A DNA stretch of 64,000 nucleotides from Bimuria novae-zelandiae CBS 107.79. Taxonomy: Eukaryota > Ascomycota > Dothideomycetes > Pleosporales > Didymosphaeriaceae. A program made the translations under genes and the position numbers. The notes beneath the pieces were generated by a model that was given only the letters and a program-made list of their open reading frames with translations, ran no database searches and was not told the DNA's origin. Location: positions 48,724-112,723 of the forward strand of contig ML976690.1 in NCBI GenBank assembly GCA_010015655.1, read 5' to 3'. Shown piece by piece: positions 10,577 to 20,600 of this stretch (position 1 is the stretch's first letter; each line of letters starts with the position of its first letter).

Positions 10577-11701
10577 CTACATGGAGCCCATAGCAATCAA
10601 AGCCTCGACGGCCTCGCGCTCTGCGAGTTGGCCTCGAGATTCAATAACGCTGGAAGATGCAGGAAAGGTGCCCGTGCTTCCACGGGATGCAGTGTAAGAG
10701 GAGGAATTAAAGGCCGGAGTAAGGGTCCTCGCGGCATGCGAAAGTGGCACGGATTGCGCCGAAACCGAACGGAATGTCCGGGAAAGGTAGTTGTAGTCGC
10801 GGTAGACGGGCCGCGTGGGCTGGCGCTTCTGTCGAAGAGCCTCAGGTCCGACGGCAGACCAGTCCTCTTCGTCCGTCTCGTCGTCCATGTCGCCTTCCAA
10901 GTCCATGTCCGATGCGTCGGACTCGGTGTCCTCGGAGCCGTCCAAAGACATCTGATCGGCCATGTCTTCATCGCGACTGTCAGGGGAGCCAACAGCCCAG
11001 CTCCCGGTGTACTGCTCGCGTGCTTGACGCAAGTTCTTCGGGATGTGGAGACCGGCCTGACTATCCAGGCTGGCTGGTGGAGTCATACCGTTGTGAGACG
11101 CGCCGTAAGCCCCGATAGGGACCCCCCGGTTAGTCTGCGACGACTGTCCTGCCACGCTCCAGCGACCCCATCCGACCTTCTCGAACTTGACTTCGCCGTG
11201 AAGTCCGCCGCCTGCGCGATGTTCCAGCGCGGCAACGACTAGCCTCCGTGCCTTCGAAGGCGGGAGGCCCGAGAAGCCAGGGACGGAGTGGGTGAGATGC
11301 GCCATCATCTCGCGAATGGGCATGGCGCCGTGGCCCAGAATGATCCCAGGCAGATGGTGTTTGGCAAGCATGATTGCCGTAATCTGACGCGTCGCGTCCA
11401 AACCGGCGAGCGCCTCCTTGGAGAGCGCGGGTGCGGGTTGGTCCTGGGTCGCAGCGTGCTCGAGCGCGTCCTCGAGGTCGACGTCCATGTCCCTAGACAA
11501 TGGCGAAGGTGACCTCACCGCCCCCGGGTCGCCAATCCGAACTTTTTGCGCTGGCAAGGTTGGCGATATAGAGCTCGGCGGCGTGGGCATGGCGGAGACG
11601 GCGCCGCCATCGCGCGGTATGGGAATGTGCGCAGAGACCGACCGGTTCGCAAAGGCGGCGGCGAGGTTCGAGACGGGCTTGCGGGTTGCGACGGCAGCCA
11701 T
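10577..11701 (-). CDS. Stb3-like Sin3-binding protein
   Basis: A single exon encodes about 374 residues from the ATG at 11701 (MAAVATRKPVSNLAAAF). An in-frame ATG at 11761 would add 20 residues with little family character. The central segment is the Stb3 family core: ITAIMLAKHHLPGIILGHG, then REMMAHLTHSVPGFSGLPPS, then KARRLVVAALEHR and KVGWGRW. An acidic Asp/Glu run follows (DMDLEGDMDDETDEEDW). Yeast Stb3 binds the Sin3 histone-deacetylase scaffold and the RRPE element of ribosome-biogenesis genes, and it moves in and out of the nucleus under TOR control. The same nuclear repressor role is inferred here. The stretch between core and acidic run contains the PPASLDSQAG segment whose DNA reappears at 5424. 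Confidence 0.85.
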   Translation of the reverse strand: MAAVATRKPVSNLAAAFANRSVSAHIPIPRDGGAVSAMPTPPSSISPTLPAQKVRIGDPGAVRSPSPLSRDMDVDLEDALEHAATQDQPAPALSKEALAGLDATRQITAIMLAKHHLPGIILGHGAMPIREMMAHLTHSVPGFSGLPPSKARRLVVAALEHRAGGGLHGEVKFEKVGWGRWSVAGQSSQTNRGVPIGAYGASHNGMTPPASLDSQAGLHIPKNLRQAREQYTGSWAVGSPDSRDEDMADQMSLDGSEDTESDASDMDLEGDMDDETDEEDWSAVGPEALRQKRQPTRPVYRDYNYLSRTFRSVSAQSVPLSHAARTLTPAFNSSSYTASRGSTGTFPASSSVIESRGQLAEREAVEALIAMGSM

Positions 11702-12988
11702 TTTCGCGTGGATTGGGACGGAACGGCAGGAGCAGCTGACACGATGACTCAGGGAAGGCACTGTCTGACCGGAAGCAGCAGTGCGCGGGGAGGAGTTGGC
11801 AAAAAGACAGCGAGGGCTATCCTGGTGATATTATAGAGGGTGTGAGCGAAGGGCAGGCGCAGCGACAGTTTGCTTTTTCGAGACGGTGCAGCGAGGTTGC
11901 TTGCTTGCTTGCTTGCTGGAGCGTTCCGAGCGATCGGCGATGTGATCTGCGAGCAGGATGAGTAGTTGCAAGCGACGGAGAGTCGTGGCTGGGCGATCAG
12001 GGCGTCGGCGGTATGTGAAGGTGCGAAGTCGTGCGCGCAATGTTCTAAGCAGGTCTGTTTGTGGTATGTTCAGTTCTTTGTTGTTGTTGAAGGTCTGAGC
12101 AAGACGATGGGCAGGCAAGGAGATGATAAGCGTTCCGGAGCAAGGACGGGGGTGGCTGCTTGCTAATTGGCCAAACGCCGGGCCCACAGCTGGGAAAGGG
12201 CGACCGGGGTCTGACAGCAGCCACAGTTGACCAGGTAAGCGTCATGATGGTCATCTGCGTCTTCAGCCAACGCTCCGCAAGTGTGACCCAAGCCACCTAC
12301 CGGTCTGGGTCTATGGCCCGCCAAACAAGGCAGCCGGGTCGCGATAATGCACACGGCGATTGCGAAATGCTGGTGCAACCATATCGTCAACGTCTGTCTT
12401 GCCCGTCGTCGAGTCGGTGCAGTCACGACCGGCTTCCGTTCCATGAAAAGCCGACTTTCGCATGCCATCCATTCATACCAACACCCACACCATGCCCCAA
12501 CACAGTTGGCCTTATCAGGCGCGGGGTCTCTGGCCCCTCCGACGATGCGGCGCAACTGATGCGCGAAGGGAACCCATGGAAACGACCGGAAGCGTACTGC
12601 CTCACTTCGGCTGTCTTCTCGCATCATTCCGAGAGATAAGCAACGAAAGAAGGTCCCCCACAAACGCACGTGTCGCATCGCTGCTGCACATCCCGCCGAG
12701 ACGCTTCGAACGGGTCTTGGATGCCCCGCTTTTGCGTGGAACTTGCCTCAAGTAAAGCTTCTCTGCAAAGTGTACCAGCTGTTTAGCGGCGCGGTGCTCT
12801 GCGGTGCTCTGCTGTGCCCACGTGTCTCCAATGCGCGGTCGACCTTCATCGACCGCGAATACTCCACACTTCCAGCACGACATGCTATTCCGCAATTAAT
12901 TGACCTGCGTGCAATCAGTCTCAACCCTGATTGGCGCCGCCAACGTATTTTCGTATAGCCTGTGGAGTGTCGCTACATTAGTGGCCGC
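11702..12988. other. Intergenic, Stb3-like promoter and TOP3 3' side
   Basis: This stretch has no gene I can defend. A run of GCTTGCTTGCTTGCTTGC sits near 11900. A 171-codon minus-strand frame (12163-12678) lacks any recognisable motif and overlaps frames of similar length on the other strand. Confidence 0.4.
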
Positions 12989-15111
12989 TCAACAACTTTT
13001 TGGGCCTGCGCGACTTACATCTTTGAGCACATTGATCTGCTGCTGTGTGCGATTGAACACGGCTCTGTACTGCTCTAAGTTCTGCTGCACCACATCATTG
13101 CGCGTGCTGCGGCCTTCGCATATTGCTTTCATCTGGACCTCCATCTGCCGGATGGTTAGCGTACACAGTTCATTACCCATGTGCGGGTCTCGTACCTCTT
13201 TTCGCAGAAACGGTTTGCTGAGGCTGGTCTCGAACCCCACGTTATCATAACCTTCAATGAGTGCTACTCCCAACGTCGTCGGAATGAATTCCTGTACTCC
13301 GCCAGTGCCTCCGCCGCCGTTCTGAGCTGCTGCACCTCCACGGCCGCCCCTTCCGCCTCGACCGCGCCCGCGGCCCCTGCCACCACCTCGCTCGGTAACA
13401 CCACCATTGCCTGCACCTCCTCCTTTGGGACGCGCAATAACGTACTCGCGTTCCTTGATCTTCGCAATGTGCTCGGCCATGGTCGCATCGGTGCCAATTC
13501 CGTTGGCATCCATCAGGGCAATGAGCTCGGGCTCTGTCAAATAGCCCGGCGCTGTTGTCTTGCCGTCGTGCATGGTTGCCTCGGTGGGCTCAAATGCCTC
13601 TCCGACCGTGTACTGCGGCAGATTCTGACTGCTCTCCCACCTGTCCCAGGGATAGACATCGAGGTAATTCCGCGCAATGACAGTAAGCCCGTGTACGTTG
13701 AATGTCTCGCCTCCGTAGTCAATCTCGACGTCTGTAGCTTCGCCCACTGCATCTTCGGAGCAGCAAGCGAGGAATCGGCGAACAACGAATTTGTACACGC
13801 GCTTCTCATTGTCATTGAGTTGGCTTGGGTTGACATAATTTACCGGGTGGATGGGAGGGTGGGCTTTGTCGTTGTTGCGGCCGTTGCGCGGCTGGTTGAA
13901 TCCGCCATTCATGAGCCCTGTAGCAAAGTTGCCCCAGCGGTTGTCCTGCTCTTGCTTTTCGATGATCTTCCGCAAATCCATATCTTTGTCGAATTGATCC
14001 GTTTCGGTACGCGGGTAGCTGATCCAACCTTTGGTGTACAGTTCTTCGGCAACCTTCATGACTTCTTGCGATGTCATGCGGAGGAATCTACTTCCCATCT
14101 TCTGCAGTTCAACCGTCGTAAGAGGAAGAGGCTTCCACTTCTTCGTGGGCTTCTTCTGCATCTTGGTGACCTTGGCTTGCTTGGAGAGCAGGCACCTCTC
14201 AAATATAATAATGACCGTCATTCGGTCGAAGAGATGGCCTCTCTTCCAGTTGAACTTGACAGCGATTCCATCTTTTTCGTGGCTGACTCTGATGTACCAG
14301 AATGGCTCAGGAACGAAGTTACGTACCCGCAGATAGCGGTCCACGACGAAACCAAGTGTAGGAAATTGGCATGAACCGTAGCTGATGACCTTCTTCTGCT
14401 CGCCCTGTTGCGGAATCATTGACTGCAGAGCCAATGTCTGCATGCGCGTGAATGCGGCCCCTAGACGCAAGTCCAGCTCGATACGTGCTGCTACGGCATT
14501 CCCCTGAGCCTCGTCGAGCTGGATGGGTGTCTGCGCGGCTTGAATGATATGCCTATGCCAGTGGTCAGTAATTTTTTTTTTTTCATTGTGCGAATTCTAC
14601 TCACGCCCTCTCAATGTTGCTGAACCTTGCTCGCCAGACTTGCATACGAGGATTCGCTTTGAGTGCAATGTCTCTGATCTCAGTTCCGATGTGCTCGCCC
14701 TCTCGGTCGCAGTCGGTCCAGATGAAAAGGATGTTGTTGTATCTAGCTTGAGCTTCAATGTTGGTCGCGACAGCTTTCTTGTCCTCTGCAACATGAACCA
14801 CGATAGGCGCCTCGAACAGGTCCGATGGCTGACATGAATGCCATTTTCGGTACCGCTCGTGGAAGTCTGATGCTTGAATGTGGCCAGCCACGCAGGTGAA
14901 GGTTACCGAAGATTGCCCCCATCGCTGGAAGTTGTAGTCGAACTTGTAGTTCTTGACCCATTGGATGCCGCGAACATTTTCCTGGTGTGGTGTGAGAATA
15001 TGTCATAAATTGAACATGGCAAGCCCTTACTGCTCGCGCTTGGCCACCGAGATGGTTGGCTACAGCCTTTGCTATCGACGGCTTCTCTGCTACGCATAAG
15101 ATCCTCGCCAT
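12989..15111 (-). CDS. TOP3: DNA topoisomerase III (type IA)
   Basis: Three exons read leftwards, 15111-15031, 14981-14605 and 14552-12989, give 673 residues. Introns of 49 and 52 nt keep the frame. The Toprim region is present: MARILCVAEKPSIAKAVA at the N-terminus and the acidic cluster in WTDCDREGEHIG. The active-site tyrosine is in WISYPRTETDQFD (Tyr about 332). SYGSCQFPTLGFVVDRY is another type IA signature. The enzyme cuts and passes single strands. With a RecQ helicase and Rmi1 it dissolves double Holliday junctions in the nucleus. A glycine/arginine-rich insert (RGGGRGRGRGRGGRGG, about residues 530-570) interrupts the C-terminal part. The protein ends without the zinc-ribbon array seen in animal Top3-alpha, as in yeast. 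Confidence 0.93.
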
Positions 15112-15398
15112 GCCGTCGCTCGCAGGCCGCTCTCATGTATGAGTGGAAGACACTTGAGACTAAAAATCATGTGAAGACGCGTCAAGCTCCAAAAAGCGTG
15201 TCAGCCCAGCGCACAGACCTTCGATCCAGGACTCTGTGAATTAAGCGACAGATCAGATCAATGAAGGATGTATGACGCTATCGATCCACGGCCACGGCAT
15301 AGGCTGTCATCGTGGCGCTTGCAATAATTAATCGGTCTGCTTGGATTAAGCTTGGATTAAAGAACGTATGCTAAGTCCTTGCACGCTCCTACATCAAC

Positions 15399-16572
15399 AT
15401 GCCGGACCTACGACCAGCTCTCAGTGCGGCGTTGCCCGCTGTCAAAAGCCTTCCCGAATGCGCAGACTTCACGAAGACCGTCACGCCGTATCTCCCGCAG
15501 CTGTACGATTTGCCGCAGAATATCTTCAATAACATCAACAACCTCGAAGCGCTCCAACATGTCTACCTCTCGACAAACCCACTTGTCACAGGCCTCGGCT
15601 TTGCGCTCTTCCTCTCCGTCGTCGTGCTCATTGTCTCTGAGATCAACAAGAATTACTCGCAGGTCGACCGCTTGTGGAGCATCCTGCCCGTCATATACAA
15701 TTCGCATTACACGTTATGGGCGCACCTGGCAGGGCTTCCTACCCAGCGAATGGATCATATAATGGCCGTCACGATCTTGTGGGGTGCAAGACTCACGTTC
15801 AACTACTGGCGGAAGGGAGGGTACCAGATTGGTTCTGAGGATTACCGGTGGAACATTGTCAAGGACTACGCTGGACCGACCGCCATGTTCCTCTTCAACG
15901 TGGTTTTCATTTCATTGGCACAGAATGTAAGTGGCCTAACCATTGCACCTCGGCGAATGATGTGCTAACCGACACTAGATCCTCCTCTTTGCCGTCACTA
16001 CGCCTACCTACGTCCTGCTCCTCTGCTCACGCATAACCGGAAACGAATTGACTACTTGGGACAGTCTTTTCTCCAAACTCATGTTCGTCTTCGTCCTCAT
16101 AGAATTCTTCGCCGATCAGCAACAATGGAACTACCACGCAGCCAAGAACGAGTACAAGAAGACAGCAAAGGTACCGAAGGACTATGGCTACACACGCGAA
16201 CAGCTCGACCGTGGCTTCAATACTAGTGGTCTCTGGGCGTGGTCACGTCATCCCAATTTCGCTGCCGAACAGAGCGTGTGGGTCGCATTATATCAGTGGG
16301 CCTGTTGGGAATCCGAGACTTATGTGAACTGGTGTTTTGCCGCTGCTTTCTCCTACTTGGTTCTGTTCCAGGGTAGCACTTGGCTCACTGAGTTGCTCAG
16401 CGCTCAGAAGTATCCCGACTACAAGATATATCAGCAGCGAGTTGGTCGCTTTTTGCCGAAAGCCAGTACGCAAAGCATGGAAGCGCCCAGGGACGATGCC
16501 AAGGGGAATGGGAAGGCAAAGGAGCACACCTCGAAGGCGGTAAAAGCTACCGGCAGTACGAAGCGAAGATGA
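15399..16572 (+). CDS. DUF1295 family integral membrane protein (steroid reductase-like fold)
   Basis: Exons 15399-15926 and 15979-16572 give 373 residues. The 52-nt intron has a GCTAACC branch box. Several hydrophobic spans are visible, including one around LVTGLGFALFLSVVVLIVSE and others near MFLFNVVFISLAQ and LFAVTTPTYVLLL. Typical DUF1295 motifs follow: VDRLWSILPV, WGARLTFNYWRKGGY, FFADQQQW and GLWAWSRHPNFAAEQSVW. This last motif resembles the C-terminal NADPH-binding region of steroid 5-alpha-reductases and isoprenylcysteine methyltransferases. Function in fungi is not settled; a lipid-modifying enzyme of the ER membrane is inferred. The tail is basic and Lys/Ser-rich. The gene is divergent from TOP3, with a shared promoter of about 290 bases. 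Confidence 0.85.
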
Positions 16573-17678
16573 GACGATTTACGATCGATTACGACGGACA
16601 TTCAATATCGAGATCCAAAGCTCGGCGTAAATCTTACAAATACGAGTCGTATCGGCAACGTAAAAAGCATCAACACACGAGTTTGGTGGAAGACCAAGCT
16701 AAAAGGCCTAGTCGGTTGGGATGAAGGTCATGCGGCCCACCGACTCCTCGAAGCTGTTTTATTCTGAGCTGGATTTCAGCGACTAGTCAGCGAACCACAA
16801 GCCTGATTCCTTCTTCCCGTTCGATTTTTCGGGTGTTGTGTCGTCTGCTCAATATTCGGTAGGGCATTCATCTACCTTTATATATATACTCTACCGTCAT
16901 AATCGGCAGTCCCTCTCGTATCATCGGGTCCACAGGTTGAATGTGAGCACGTGATGCTAACTGTCCAATGGAGTTCGCATGGTAGCTGATGTAGCTTTTC
17001 CGAAAGCTCAAAACCATTCGCGGTCGCTTATAGGGTATGTACCCGACCTTCGCAGCCTCAGCCTTCCCAAACCTGCCTGCTTCTGCAATGTGGGTGGCTT
17101 ACCGTCAACAGACCTCGAATGCTTCAATACCGAAAGGGCGGCCCTGGTACTCGAGGGAAGAAGGGCAACACGTCTCCGAACGATGGCAAATCGGCGTCTT
17201 GCAGCCTTCGTATCAGAGCCATCCCGAATCGTGTCAATGGCGGGGGTATACGCATATACCGCTGACATGCAGCAGCAGTCATAATTGGCGGGGTAACCCC
17301 TAGAGGGCAAATACAAGGTATTGGTATGTTCACGGCAGGCGAGGGCGCTACTAGATTGGATCATGACCAGGTCATATCGGCAGCTGCCTCATGGCTTGAC
17401 GACCCAGCCTCGTCAGACAGAGCGCCAAGTGGGGTGTGGAGCCTAACGTACCTCTGTGAAGACCTCACTCTGAACAATGCGGTGGTTCTATCCCACGTCA
17501 AAAGATTCTCCGTTAATTCTCCTGGCTCAGCTACCGCCCATTTAAACGCGGCGCGGACGGTCTGGGGCAACCAGGCGGCTCCTTCCACGCGCGAATCTCG
17601 TTTTCAGGCTACGGAGATCCCCACGTTCTTCGAATTCAAGTCAAACTGGAAGCGCTGCGTCCTCGATCGTGAGCCACA
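16573..17678. other. Intergenic, no gene seen
   Basis: Overlapping short frames (for example 17326-17691) carry no known motif. The right part is the promoter of the large gene that starts at 17679. Confidence 0.4.
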
Positions 17679-20600
17679 ATGGCTACGGTAGCCAGCCCCG
17701 TGAGTGTTTCGTGATTGCCAAACACGATTTCGCTGACGTATGCAGTTCTTGGACAGATCACCACGAAGTTCTCCGCTCGTTAGAACGTTGTCGCAAACGC
17801 ATATGTATCCTAAGACGACCGGTCCAATCAATGCGGCATCAGCTACCGTGGACAGCGCCAGGACATCAGTTAACCCTTCACACTTTGGCTCGGCATCGAA
17901 AACAATTGCATGCCCAGAGTGCGGCCACCCTTTCAGTCGAGACGCTGAAGTAAGACGTCACGTTCTCGAACGGCATCGTTGCCCCCACGAAGACTGCGCA
18001 AAGGTGAAATTCACAAGCTCGAAAACTAGAGACGATCACCAGAGGATTATTCATCACGGTTGCCTCGGACATCGATGCGGGAAATGTCTGCTAGAAGGCG
18101 AGCCCCCGAACACCCTTCCTCGCATCGACAAGTTGAAGGAACATTATCGAAAGGCCCATAACCTCAAACCTACTTTCGAACCCATCAAATGCGAGCATCA
18201 AGCCTGTTTGCCCAGCAAGAACTTTGGTGGCGGCTTTTTTGAATCTTCAATGGCGCTGCAGCAGCACGACCGACGCGCACACAAAGGTCTTACGAAGAAT
18301 TCTGCCTTGGGTAAGTAGTCAGTATGGATTTTGACACACATGTGCCCTCAAAACCTTTATACTGCACAAACTCACGAGAGGCACGTTGCATGAGGACTTG
18401 ACTTGTCGCTGATTATGTCAAATTTTGGACCAGTACTGACTCGTGCTGCCATTGCAGGTTCGCTAATCCCGGACTTATCTGATAGTACGATGCAGGTTAC
18501 CGTTGAGCTGCAGAATAAAGCATCAAGCACCACGGCCTTGAGTGCATCTGCATCCCATCAAGAGGAATCGGTCAGCCCTCAATCCAAGATCTTCGCGCTG
18601 GACGTGGATGAAGACGCCAATCTCATCAAGATGTGGAACGACCACGTATTAGACCATTTCCCTACAATTGTTCGTGAAGCCGATATCTGTAGTACTTATT
18701 CGGTTTCGCTGGTACGTCAGATGATTCTTGGGGTTTCACGGCCAGTGATACGATTTCGAAGCTCGCAGAATCCGAATGAGTGGTCTCGCTCAGCTCCGCA
18801 GGAGGTCCAAAAGCGTATGCGCCATATACATGCCTCGTGAAGACGTACCTATTGTGTCTTTCAGTCAGGGTACCCCTGTGCGTCTGGTTGATGACGATGC
18901 CGATGCCGCATGGTTGGACGAACTTCTACCAGATGGGAAATTTCCCCACGAACGTCGGTACTATCCAAAATTGGCAATGGGAGTCTCTGTGGGAATACAG
19001 GGTTGCAAACACGTCTCCGCAACCTCCGGCGGCTTCGTCAAAGTGGAAGGGAGGATCTACATGCTTACGGTTGAGCATTTGTTCGGTGCCTGTTCATGTC
19101 TCGGCACTTTCGAAGTGCAGTCCCCCTCGATTAGTGATGCCAACCATGTTCAGCGACAGTCAACGAAGAAACTCTGCGAGCTCATGCTGAGAATTCAACA
19201 GGCCTGTCCAGACGAGATACCGCTCGAGCAAGCACCGGAACGACTCTTTCCAGCACAGATCGACGAGGAAATCGAGCAGTACACGCGGATTCTAACAGAA
19301 TCGGAAGATAACGATGAAAACTTACGCAAGTATGCTTTCGGTAGGGTACGGGAGCGCTCTGGCTTAGGACAGCCGGCGCAGCGGAGATCTATCAATCCCC
19401 GCTCCGGAGGGAAGGCTCACCTGATGGATTGGTCCCTGATCGAAGTCACTGCGAAGCATCGGCAGGGCAACAACGTTCATCGTTACGGCCGTAATGCAGA
19501 ACCTACCATCCACGACCTGTGCATGGAGAGAACACACCCGAAGGTACCGGAACGCCCTGCATAGCAACCAGCAATGTTACCGGGGGCGAGAAAGCTCACT
19601 ATGTGGGCACCACTAGCGGTTTCCGACAGGGTTGTGTCAACCCAGCCTTGATGCAATTCCAGGACGAGAATGGTGCAATCACATATGAGTGGTCCTTAAT
19701 CGTACCGGAGTGCGAAAGGCTAAGGGACATTGTTTTCAAGGGTGACTCGGGTGCGTGGATTATTAGCGACGACGACAAGCTTCTCGGCCAGCTTTGGGGT
19801 TGGGACAACGGCTACCTACTTTTCACCCCTATCGTCGACATCTTTGCGGATATTGCCCAAACACTAAACAAGAGTATCGATGTAATATCTTTGCCGAAGG
19901 TTCAAACCCCGACAACGTCCAATCTTCTTGGCCGCACGGTTACCGACTCTCCTCCGGCAGTTCTTGAAGAGACTCACAGCTTCGAGATGGAGAAACATCT
20001 TGATCCTGCACTCGAGAGCTCGCCCCTGTCTCCTGTGACTACCCCGACGAATGGACGTCGGTCGACACATCATCCTGACGCGCATGGTCCGAAGAACTAT
20101 GGATCATCAACCGAAAAACACGATGACGAGGAACAAATTTCTGAAACAGAGAGTTCCGTAACAGGAAAGACCTACTCCACAAGGCCCACCACTATGAGTG
20201 ATCCCCGGTCTTTGAAACGAATAACTGGTCAACCCACCATAATTGAGCAGTTGGTTGAAGAACCGATGGACGATGGGCAATTTACAGTTTCGGATTATTC
20301 TGAGGTGCATATCACCGCTGAACAGAGTAAACTCATCATCGAAACACTCACAAGACTTCTTCTTGAGGACCTTTCGGAGAATCTCGTTCTCGCTCATAGT
20401 CAACCACTGAGAAGCGATACGTTTCTCGAGCTTGTTGAATTGTCCATCAGAAGCTACGCTGTGAAGGTAATGAAAGACAATGCTAAGCGTTCACGGACTA
20501 GAACAGTTTCAATAGCTATTCGCCGTCTGAGGAACGAGATAGCGTTGCGTATCCAAATCGCTTTAATCGACCCCAATGAATTTGAATACGAACAAAGACC

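Noticed and set aside
10373..11242. Plus-strand 289-codon frame across the Stb3-like gene
   Set aside because: It is the reverse-strand shadow of a gene with a clear conserved core on the minus strand.
11895..11920. GCTT repeat run
   Set aside because: A simple microsatellite in an intergenic region, not informative by itself.
12163..12678. Minus-strand 171-codon frame between Stb3-like and TOP3
   Set aside because: No motif is present, its composition is like the surrounding noncoding sequence, and competing frames overlap it.
13181..14374. Plus-strand 397-codon frame
   Set aside because: It lies wholly within topoisomerase III on the other strand, whose motifs are unambiguous.
17326..17691. 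121-codon frame upstream of the large gene
   Set aside because: It is unrecognised and overlaps the better-supported start exon at 17679. Likely leader or promoter sequence.
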